11,826 bases of DNA. It comes from Acidimicrobiia bacterium (GTDB taxonomy: Bacteria > Actinomycetota > Acidimicrobiia > Acidimicrobiales > CATQHL01). The position numbers and the translations under genes are program-made. Below, in pieces: positions 6,334 through 11,826 of the stretch (position 1 is the first letter of the stretch; each line of letters starts with the position of its first letter). Location of the stretch: the NCBI GenBank assembly GCA_021296435.1, contig JAGWAK010000034.1, forward strand, positions 1 through 11,826, given 5' to 3'. The notes beneath the pieces were generated by a model, which saw nothing but the letters and a program-made list of their open reading frames with translations, was not told where the DNA came from and did no database searches.

Positions 6334-6998
6334 GCCGGCCGGTGCGGGTGGCGATCGACGGGCCCGGCGGGGCGGGCAAGACGTCGGTGGCGCGGGCGGT
6401 GGCCGATGCCCTGGGGGTGGAGTGTCTCGACACCGGCGCCATGTACCGGGCGGTGGCGGCAGCGGTGCTGCGGCGGGGAGTCGATCCCGCCGACGGCGAG
6501 ACGGTGGCTGCGGTGGCCCGCGAGGTCGTGGAGGGGATCGAGGTTGCCGGGAGTGTGGCGCGCCTCGAGGGGCGCGATGTCAGTGAGGAGATCAGGGGCG
6601 CGGCCGTGACCGAGTCGGTCAGCACCGTGGCCGCCAACCCGGCGGTGCGCGCCGTCATGGTGGCTCGCCAGCAGGCCTGGGCCGCAGCCCGCCCCGGCTG
6701 TGTCATGGAGGGGCGCGACATCACCACCGTGGTGTTGCCCGAGGCCGATGTGCGGGTCTACCTGTACGCCGACGCATCCGTCCGGGCGCGGCGGCGATCG
6801 GGGGAGTCCGGTGGCAGCGAGGCGGCCGTGCAGGCGGCTCTCCACGAGCGCGATCATCGGGACAGCACGCGCGCCTTCGCACCGCTGCAACGCGCTGAGG
6901 GGGTGCAGGAGATCGACACGACGGACCGCTCCGTGGAGGAGGTTGTAGGAGAGATCATGCAGATGGTCGAGGATCTACCGGGGAGCGATGTGAGATGA
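6330..6998 (+). CDS. cmk: Cytidylate kinase
   Basis: It phosphorylates CMP and dCMP to the diphosphates using ATP, salvaging pyrimidine nucleotides and supplying CTP for phospholipid synthesis. The 222-residue product has the P-loop GPGGAGKT (11-18), LDTGAMYRAVA (33-43) for CMP binding, a CMP-insert region with GRDVSEEIRG, then GRDITTVV (128-135) and the lid motif RDHRDSTRAFAPL (174-186). It ends with IDTTDRSVEEVV. GTG 6330 shares four bases with the aroA stop (GTGA). GGGAG at 6323-6327 is only two bases away, so coupled translation is more likely than independent initiation. The plsC start overlaps the stop by four bases (ATGA). One oddity is Thr132 in GRDITTVV, where the family usually has Gly (GRDIGTVV). 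Otherwise the protein looks intact. Confidence 0.96.
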   Translation: MSRPVRVAIDGPGGAGKTSVARAVADALGVECLDTGAMYRAVAAAVLRRGVDPADGETVAAVAREVVEGIEVAGSVARLEGRDVSEEIRGAAVTESVSTVAANPAVRAVMVARQQAWAAARPGCVMEGRDITTVVLPEADVRVYLYADASVRARRRSGESGGSEAAVQAALHERDHRDSTRAFAPLQRAEGVQEIDTTDRSVEEVVGEIMQMVEDLPGSDVR

Positions 6999-7759
6999 GG
7001 GACTCGCCGGAGAAGCCGTTCGTGCCTGTCCCGTCGGAGGACCCGCGTCACGGGGGGATCGCCTTCGGCAAGAAGCCGTCGCTGTGGGGAAACCTGCTGT
7101 ACCACTTCTTCAGATCCCTCCTGATCGTGGTCGGCCGGACCTACCTGCGGATGCGACGGCGCAACCATCGGCGGATGCCCGCTGGGGCGGTGATCCTGAC
7201 ACCGGCCGGCCACCGGTCGAATCTGGATACGCCGCTCATCGGGGCGGTGGCGCCACGGCGGCTCAACTACATGGCCAAGAGTTCGCTGTTCAAGAGCCCG
7301 TTCTGGACACGGATGCTCACCGCAATAGGAGGTTTCCCCACCGAGCGGGACCGCGTTGACCGCTTGGCGTTGCGCTGCGCCCGGGAGGTGCTGCGCCGGG
7401 GCGAACCCCTCGTGGTCTTCCCCGAGGGTGAGCGCAAGTCAGGACCGCGGATCCATCCGCTTTTCGACGGCCCTGTGTGGCTGTCGGTCATGACCGGGGC
7501 GCCGATCCTGCCGGTGGGCATCGGCGGCTCCGAGCACGCGATGCCCAAGGGGGTGCTGCTGCCGCGCTTCCGGAGGGTTCGTTTCATCTTCGGCGAGCCC
7601 ATACCGCCGCCGGCACCCGCCGAGGGAAGGCGCACGGTCACCGCGGCCCAGCGAGCAGTGGCCAGCGCCGAGTTGCGGGCGATCCTCCAGCAACTCTTCG
7701 ACGAGGCCCAGGCCTGGGCCGGCACACCCAACCCTCCCCACCAACCGGACGACGACTGA
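6995..7759 (+). CDS. plsC: 1-acyl-sn-glycerol-3-phosphate acyltransferase (PlsC family)
   Basis: A probable lysophosphatidate acyltransferase that makes phosphatidic acid at the inner face of the membrane. The 254-residue protein has the acyltransferase HX4D motif as GHRSNLD (His73, Asp78), then IGGFPTERDRVD (111-122), FPEGERKSG (142-150) and a later API LPVGI-type strand. There is a hydrophobic patch around 30-50 (LLYHFFRSLLIVVG), probably membrane-associated rather than a clean transmembrane helix, and a Pro/Asp-rich C-terminus. Gly72 replaces the Asn commonly found before the catalytic His. ATG 6995 overlaps the cmk stop by four bases and has a good ribosome binding site, GGGGAG at 6980-6985, nine bases upstream. 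It is the last gene of the aroH unit. Other glycerolipid acyltransferases share these motifs, so the acyl acceptor is inferred. Confidence 0.9.
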   Translation: MRDSPEKPFVPVPSEDPRHGGIAFGKKPSLWGNLLYHFFRSLLIVVGRTYLRMRRRNHRRMPAGAVILTPAGHRSNLDTPLIGAVAPRRLNYMAKSSLFKSPFWTRMLTAIGGFPTERDRVDRLALRCAREVLRRGEPLVVFPEGERKSGPRIHPLFDGPVWLSVMTGAPILPVGIGGSEHAMPKGVLLPRFRRVRFIFGEPIPPPAPAEGRRTVTAAQRAVASAELRAILQQLFDEAQAWAGTPNPPHQPDDD

Positions 7760-7775
7760 CGCCCGGCGTTGCCGT

Positions 7776-7789
7776 CCGGCGCGTGCCGG
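7776..7789. terminator. Possible small hairpin between convergent plsC and ispH
   Basis: CCGGC (7776-7780) and GCCGG (7785-7789) form a 5-bp stem with a GCGT loop in the 42-nt gap between the two stop codons. There is no T-tract on either strand. Position suits a shared terminator, but such a short GC stem is weak evidence in this composition. Confidence 0.25.
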
Positions 7790-7801
7790 CGCGGCGGCGA
7801 T

Positions 7802-8821
7802 CTACTGGATGACGGAGCTGGCCTCCACGAGGCGGTCGGCGCCGATCCCGTCGGGGGGTTCGGCGCCGAGGGTGGCGGCGGCGAACCCGGTGATGGCGCC
7901 GAGCAGCTCGCGCAGCTGGCGAGGCGGCGGGAAGTACTCGTCCTCGGTGGTGACGCTGATCTCCTCGGTGCCCTCACGGGGCGCCAGCCGTTGCAGCACC
8001 TCGCTGACCAACTCCTCGGGGGCTGAGGCGCCGGCGGTCAGCCCGACGGTGCCGCTGAGGTCGCTGGGTAGCTCGGAGGCGCGGTTGACACGCAGCACGC
8101 GCGGGCACCCCATGTCGTTGGCCACGCGTTCCAGCGCCAGGGTGTTGGAGGAGTTGGCCGAGCCCACGATGACGAAGGCGTCGCAGCGTTCGGCGATGGC
8201 GGCGAGGGCGGCCTGGCGGTTCGTGGTGGCGAAGCACAGGTCGCTGCGCCCCGGCGTCCACATGTCTGGGAACCGGTCCCGCGCGGCGTCGGCCACCTCG
8301 GCCCAGTCGCGATGGCTGAGGGTGGTCTGGGCGAGCAGGGCGACTGGCTCGTCGAAGTCCGGCAGGGCGGCCACGTCCTCGGTGGACTCCACGCGGTGGA
8401 TCGCCTGGGGTGCCACCGCCATGGTCCCGACGGCCTCCTCGTGGCCCTCGTGGCCGACGTACACGATGCGGTAGCCCTTGCCGGCGCGCACCCGCACTTC
8501 GTGGTGCACCTTGGTCACCAGCGGGCAAACAGAGTCCACCACGTAACCGCCGCGCTCGTAGGCGGCGGCCTGCACCTCCGGCGCCGACCCATGTGCGCTC
8601 AGCATCAGGGGAGCACCCGGTGGAACCTCGGCGATGTCGTCCACGAAGATCACCCCGAGGGCCTCGAACTGCCGCACGACCAGCTTGTTGTGGACGATCT
8701 CGTGGTAGCAGTAGACCGGCGGCTCGAAGGCGCTGACCATGACTGCCAGCGCCTTGATGGCCATCTCCACGCCGGCACAGAAGCCGCGCGGCGAAGCCAG
8801 CAGGACCTTCTCCACAGCCAT
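7802..8821 (-). CDS. ispH: 4-hydroxy-3-methylbut-2-enyl diphosphate reductase
   Basis: The last enzyme of the MEP pathway, an iron-sulfur reductase turning HMBPP into IPP and DMAPP. The 339-residue protein has the three cluster cysteines in context: Cys15 (SPRGFCAGV), Cys99 (DSVCPLVTKVH) and Cys196 (DLCFATTNRQ). Substrate-pocket motifs are HNK (44-46), SAHG (75-78), GHEGHEEAVGTM with Glu129, QTTLS with Thr167, and GSANSSNT. ATG 8821 is chosen over an in-frame ATG at 8866. It gives the family N-terminus, the 15 extra codons have poorer G/C third positions, and a TAGCCT hexamer lies 7 nt upstream of it. The gene is on the opposite strand to its neighbours, convergent with plsC and divergent from the DUF512 gene, so it is its own transcription unit. 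ispH next to cmk-plsC is a recurring neighbourhood in Gram-positive genomes. Confidence 0.96.
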   Translation of the reverse strand: MAVEKVLLASPRGFCAGVEMAIKALAVMVSAFEPPVYCYHEIVHNKLVVRQFEALGVIFVDDIAEVPPGAPLMLSAHGSAPEVQAAAYERGGYVVDSVCPLVTKVHHEVRVRAGKGYRIVYVGHEGHEEAVGTMAVAPQAIHRVESTEDVAALPDFDEPVALLAQTTLSHRDWAEVADAARDRFPDMWTPGRSDLCFATTNRQAALAAIAERCDAFVIVGSANSSNTLALERVANDMGCPRVLRVNRASELPSDLSGTVGLTAGASAPEELVSEVLQRLAPREGTEEISVTTEDEYFPPPRQLRELLGAITGFAAATLGAEPPDGIGADRLVEASSVIQ

Positions 8822-8834
8822 CGGCCCAAGGCTA
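8822..8834 (-). promoter_or_regulatory. Predicted leaderless promoter of ispH (-10 TAGCCT)
   Basis: On the minus strand TAGCCT (8834 down to 8829) fits TANNNT and is separated by 7 nt from the ATG at 8821. This places transcription initiation at or one base before the start codon. Hexamer and spacing are the same as for trpS, and the match continues one base further (TAGCCTT). No clear -35 is seen. Confidence 0.5.
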
Positions 8835-8886
8835 CTCGCCGCGGTTGTCTTGACCTGAGGCGTCATGGACAGATCGGTCTGATGCT

Positions 8887-8934
8887 CTGGATTCCGGCCT
8901 GCGCCGGAATGACGGAGAGGAGGGCCGGAATGAC
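8887..8934. repeat. Dispersed palindromic repeat, full copy plus half copy
   Basis: 8887-8913 reads CTGGATTCCGGC, loop CTGC, GCCGGAATGAC. It is the reverse complement of the unit at 176-202 at every position except the 4-nt loop. Its 8-bp stem pairs 8891-8898 with 8903-8910. A half unit, GGCCGGAATGAC, follows at 8923-8934. The element lies in the 201-bp ispH/DUF512 divergent gap, outside both predicted transcripts. It belongs to the same intergenic repeat family as the cluster near the window start. Confidence 0.82.
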
Positions 8935-8992
8935 AGGGGAGGGGGATCGTGGCGGAGTCGGAGCCGTCCCCGAGCCTGCTGGTCGGTCAAGG

Positions 8993-9002
8993 CCCCGCGG
9001 GG
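8993..9002. promoter_or_regulatory. 10-bp palindrome in the DUF512 promoter region
   Basis: CCCCGCGGGG is a perfect palindrome at about -30 to -21 from the predicted start at 9023, overlapping the -35/spacer zone. It could be a repressor site, but short GC palindromes are not rare in this composition. Confidence 0.22.
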
Positions 9003-9010
9003 TGCGGCGG

Positions 9011-9023
9011 TAGGATTTTGCGA
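9011..9023 (+). promoter_or_regulatory. Predicted leaderless promoter of the DUF512-der unit (-10 TAGGAT)
   Basis: TAGGAT at 9011-9016 fits TANNNT. With its last T at -7, +1 is exactly the A of ATG 9023, the same geometry as scpA. The only purine-rich stretch upstream is part of this hexamer, and no clear -35 is seen. Confidence 0.55.
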
Positions 9024-10432
9024 TGGCCCGCCCGCGCGTCGTCGCTCTGGAACCGTCGGGCCCGGCGGCGCTGGCGGGGCTTGCCGTCGGCGACGAGCTG
9101 GTCTCGCTGAACGGTACCTCACCCCGTGACGTACTCGAATACCGCAGTCTCACCGATGAACCTCTCGTTGAAGTCGAAGTCGATCGCGGCGGCCTGCAGT
9201 TCAGCGTGGAGATCGACAAGGCGGCCGGCGCCCCGCTGGGACTGGAGGTCCACTCGGCGCTGTTCGATCAGGTGCGCACCTGCGACAACCACTGCGAGTT
9301 CTGCTTCATCTACCAGCTCCCGGCCGGCATGCGCTCCAGCCTGTACCTGAAGGACGACGATTACCGGCTGTCGTTCCTGTACGGCAACTTCACGACGCTC
9401 ACCCGCTTCACCGAGGCCGACTTCGAGCGGGTCCTCACCGAAGGGCTGTCACCGCTGTTCGTGAGCATCCACGCCACCGACGGTGACCTGCGGGCGGAGA
9501 TGCTGCGCAACCGCCGCGGGGCCACCAGCCTGCGCTGGCTGCGGCTGCTGCTTGCCGCCGGCGTGGACGTGTACGGGCAGGTGGTGGTGTGTCCGGGGGT
9601 CAACGACGGCGACTGGCTGGAGGACACCTTCTGCGGCGTGCTGGAGTCCTACGCCGAGCTGCGCGGCCTGTGCGTGGTGCCGCTCGGCGTGAGCCGCCAC
9701 GCCCCGTCGGGCCGGCTCCGCCCGCACACCGTCGCCGAGGCCGAAGCGGTGCTCGACGCCACAGAGGCCTGGCAGGACACGTTCCGGTCGGTGCTGGGGC
9801 GCCGCATGGTGTTCGCGGCCGACGAGTACTACCTGCTGGCGGGCCGCCAACTGCCGCCGGCGGAGCACTACGAGGGCTTCGAGATGCACGAGGACGGCGT
9901 TGGTATCGCCCGCAACTTCACCGAGGAGTTCGCCGGGCGCGCCGGCGAGCCCACCGGGGTGCAACCTGGCTTCTTCGCCTGGGTGGACGGGGCTCCGGCG
10001 GCCGGCTACCGGGCGCCGCGCCGCGGCTGCGACGGGGTGTCGGTCACGCCGGGCGGCGACGGGGCCCGGCGGCAAGCGACCGGCACGGCGGTGGCTTTGC
10101 GACGCCGCGGGGCCACGGCGGTGCTGACCGGAGAGCTGGGGGCGGCGGTGTTGGGGCCGATGCTGGCCTCCTTTGGCTACGACGATGTGCGGCTGCTCAC
10201 CGTGGAGAACCGCTTCTTCGGCGGCAACATCGGGGTGACCGGCCTGATGGTGGGCGCTGATGTGGCCCGGGTGCTGGCGGAGCAGCCGCCGGACGGCCGC
10301 TACCTGCTGCCCGATGTCTGCCTCTCGAAAGGGCTCTTCCTGGACGGACTCTCGACCGCCGACCTGCCCCGGGCGGTGGAGGTCGTCGAGACCGACGGCA
10401 TCGCCCTGCGGAGCGCGCTGGATGCACGCTGA
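9023..10432 (+). CDS. DUF512 family PDZ/radical SAM-like iron-sulfur protein, function unknown
   Basis: The 469-residue protein belongs to the DUF512 family of putative Fe-S oxidoreductases, whose reaction is not established. Residues about 5-65 resemble a PDZ domain (LEPSGPAALAGLAVGDELVS and SLNG). Next comes Cys87-x3-Cys91-x2-Cys94 (RTCDNHCEFCFI), the radical SAM cluster motif, followed by the family-specific LPAGMRSSLYLKDDDYRLSF. CPGVNDGDWLEDT lies in the core. The C-terminal DUF512 part has AADEYYLLAGRQLPP, EGFEMHEDGVGIARNF, VENRFFGGNIGVTGL and LFLDGLST. No signal peptide or membrane segment is visible, so it is probably cytoplasmic. ATG 9023 follows a TAGGAT hexamer. The 3' end overlaps der by 11 nt, and the two are neighbours in several phyla, hinting at a ribosome- or GTPase-linked role. 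That role is inference. Confidence 0.9.
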   Translation: MARPRVVALEPSGPAALAGLAVGDELVSLNGTSPRDVLEYRSLTDEPLVEVEVDRGGLQFSVEIDKAAGAPLGLEVHSALFDQVRTCDNHCEFCFIYQLPAGMRSSLYLKDDDYRLSFLYGNFTTLTRFTEADFERVLTEGLSPLFVSIHATDGDLRAEMLRNRRGATSLRWLRLLLAAGVDVYGQVVVCPGVNDGDWLEDTFCGVLESYAELRGLCVVPLGVSRHAPSGRLRPHTVAEAEAVLDATEAWQDTFRSVLGRRMVFAADEYYLLAGRQLPPAEHYEGFEMHEDGVGIARNFTEEFAGRAGEPTGVQPGFFAWVDGAPAAGYRAPRRGCDGVSVTPGGDGARRQATGTAVALRRRGATAVLTGELGAAVLGPMLASFGYDDVRLLTVENRFFGGNIGVTGLMVGADVARVLAEQPPDGRYLLPDVCLSKGLFLDGLSTADLPRAVEVVETDGIALRSALDAR

Positions 10433-11813
10433 AGCCGCCACCGCAGCCGAGACCGGTGCCGCCGGCGACGACGCGCGTCCGACCCTGCCGACGGTGGCGG
10501 TGGTCGGCCGCCCCAACGTCGGCAAGTCCACGCTGGTGAACCGCATCATCGGCAGGCGCGACGCCATCGTGGAGGAGCGTCCGGGGGTGACCCGCGACCG
10601 CAAGGAATGGACCGCAACGTGGCTGGGGCGGCCATTCGTGGTGGTGGACACCGGCGGCTGGCAACCCGACGGCGGGGGCGAACTCGCCGCCCTGGATCGC
10701 AAGGTGTCCGCCCAGAGCCGCCGGGCCATGCTCGAGGCGGATGTCGCCGTCCTGGTGACCGACGTGACCACCGGCGTCACCGACCCGGACCTGGCCACCG
10801 CAGAGCTGCTGTGGCAACGCAACGGGCCGGTGTTCGTGGCGGTCAACAAGGTGGACGACGAGGGCCGGGAGCCTCTCATCTGGGAGTTCGTGACGCTCGG
10901 GCTGGGCGACCCGCACCCCATCAGCGCGCTGCACGGGCGCGGGTGCGCCGACCTGCTCGACTCTGTCGTGGTCGGCTTGCCCGGTGCCGCCGGCGACGCC
11001 GCCCCCGAACGCAGCGATGAGAGGGCCGGCGCACCCACCGATGACACCGGCACCGTCTCGGTGGCGATCGTGGGCCGGCCCAACGTGGGGAAGTCCACGC
11101 TCTTCAACCGCCTCGCCGGCGAGGAGCGCTCGGTGACCCATGACATGCCCGGCACCACCCGGGACTCCGTGGACACGCTGGTGCAGACACCGCTGGGGCA
11201 GCTGCGCCTCGTCGACACGGCGGGCCTGCGCCGCCGCAGCCGCATCGACGAGGACACCGAGTACTACGCCATGCTCCGCGCCCTGCGGTCGGTTGACAGG
11301 GCTGACGTGGTCCTGCTGATGGTCGACGCCACCCAGGGGGTCACGCATCAGGATCAGCGCCTCGCCGAGCGGATCGACGGCGCCGGCTGCCCGATCCTGC
11401 TGCTGCTGAACAAGTGGGACCTGCTCTCCGAATCCCAGCGTCTCGCCGTCCGCGAGCAGGTGAGCGACCGGCTGGGGTTCCTCAGCGGCTCGCCGACGCT
11501 CGGCGTCTCCGCCCATACCGGGCGGGGAGTGAACCGGATCTTGGAGAACCTGGGCGGCACCGTGGAGCAGTACCGGCGGCGCATCCCCACCCGGGCCGTG
11601 AACCGGGCGATCCGCGAGGCGCAGGCGGCGCACGCCGCGCCCGGCGGCGCTCGCGTGCTGTACGCCACCCAGGGGGCGACCGATCCGCCCACCTTCACCC
11701 TGTTCGTGAACCGGCGCCTGCCGCCCACCTACCTGCGCTACCTGCAGCGGCGAGTGGCCGAGACGTTCGGCCTGGGCTCGGTGCCGATCAAGTTCCACGT
11801 GCGATTCCGCTGA
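10422..11813 (+). CDS. der: Ribosome biogenesis GTPase Der (EngA)
   Basis: An essential GTPase with two tandem G domains that assists 50S subunit maturation. The 463-residue protein has a short Ala-rich N-terminal extension (1-23). The first G domain has GRPNVGKS (29-36), GVTRD (55-59), DTGG (76-79), NKVD and SALHGRG. A spacer rich in Ala, Glu and Asp precedes the second G domain, with GRPNVGKS (218-225), PGTTRD, DTAGLRRR, NKWDLL and SAHTGRG. The last about 100 residues form the KH-like domain that contacts rRNA, ending FGLGSVPIKFHVRFR. ATG 10422 lies inside the end of the DUF512 gene (11-nt overlap) and has GGAG at 10410-10413, eight bases upstream, a good ribosome binding site. Expression therefore depends on the upstream promoter at 9011. 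Length and motifs are complete, and no terminator is seen before the window ends at 11826. Confidence 0.97.
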   Translation: MHAEAATAAETGAAGDDARPTLPTVAVVGRPNVGKSTLVNRIIGRRDAIVEERPGVTRDRKEWTATWLGRPFVVVDTGGWQPDGGGELAALDRKVSAQSRRAMLEADVAVLVTDVTTGVTDPDLATAELLWQRNGPVFVAVNKVDDEGREPLIWEFVTLGLGDPHPISALHGRGCADLLDSVVVGLPGAAGDAAPERSDERAGAPTDDTGTVSVAIVGRPNVGKSTLFNRLAGEERSVTHDMPGTTRDSVDTLVQTPLGQLRLVDTAGLRRRSRIDEDTEYYAMLRALRSVDRADVVLLMVDATQGVTHQDQRLAERIDGAGCPILLLLNKWDLLSESQRLAVREQVSDRLGFLSGSPTLGVSAHTGRGVNRILENLGGTVEQYRRRIPTRAVNRAIREAQAAHAAPGGARVLYATQGATDPPTFTLFVNRRLPPTYLRYLQRRVAETFGLGSVPIKFHVRFR

Positions 11814-11826
11814 GCACGCTCCGCTG

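Noticed and set aside
8822..8866. In-frame N-terminal extension of ispH from an ATG at 8866
   Set aside because: The 15 extra codons show lower G/C at third positions (about 11 of 15) and add residues not typical of the family. A -10 hexamer also points to the ATG at 8821.
9449..11257. A 602-residue open frame antisense to the DUF512 and der genes
   Set aside because: It is the mirror of two genes with complete family motifs. Long antisense frames are expected at this GC content, and its translation is compositionally biased with no recognisable domain.
10197..11798. A 533-residue antisense frame over der
   Set aside because: It shadows the full Der protein, including both GTPase domains, and has His/Gln/Gly/Arg-rich content typical of a reverse-frame artefact.

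Overview
This is an ordinary, tightly packed chromosomal window from a high-GC bacterium. Nearly all of it is housekeeping coding sequence with G/C-rich third codon positions and frequent GTG starts. The gene set and order (xerD, scpA, scpB, rluB, cmk, der) match the conserved actinobacterial neighbourhood known from mycobacteria. The added aroH-tyrA-aroA block, plsC, ispH and a DUF512 iron-sulfur protein resemble arrangements seen in Firmicutes and deep-branching Actinobacteria. My best guess is a deep-branching actinobacterium such as an Acidimicrobiia member. That is inferred from gene order and composition, not from a search.

Layout. 1-92: 3' end of xerD (+), including its catalytic Tyr. 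93-227: a short convergent gap filled with degenerate copies of a palindromic repeat. 228-1211: trpS (-). 1212-1348: a divergent promoter region with a perfect 9-bp inverted repeat. 1349-3518: scpA-scpB-rluB, overlapping by 1 and 4 nt (condensin loader plus an rRNA pseudouridine synthase). 3519-3570: a gap with a promoter. 3571-7759: aroH-tyrA-aroA-cmk-plsC, a five-gene run with gaps of 6 and 3 nt and two 4-nt overlaps. 7760-7801: convergent gap. 7802-8821: ispH (-). 8822-9022: divergent gap with an inverted copy of the same repeat and a promoter. 9023-11813: DUF512 protein and der, overlapping by 11 nt. 11814-11826: nothing recognisable.

How the genes work together. XerD, ScpA/ScpB and Der serve chromosome segregation and ribosome assembly, and RluB modifies 23S rRNA. 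AroA makes EPSP, the precursor of chorismate. AroH turns chorismate into prephenate and TyrA takes prephenate toward tyrosine. Cmk feeds CTP/dCTP pools, PlsC makes phosphatidic acid and IspH completes the MEP isoprenoid route. The DUF512 protein is the only gene here without an established function.

The most interesting non-coding pattern is that five transcription-unit starts (trpS, scpA, aroH, ispH, DUF512) each have a TANNNT hexamer 6-8 nt before the start codon. This is the geometry of leaderless transcription. I saw no mobile element, CRISPR array, tRNA or rRNA, defence system or biosynthetic cluster, and I do not think the window holds a new multi-gene system.
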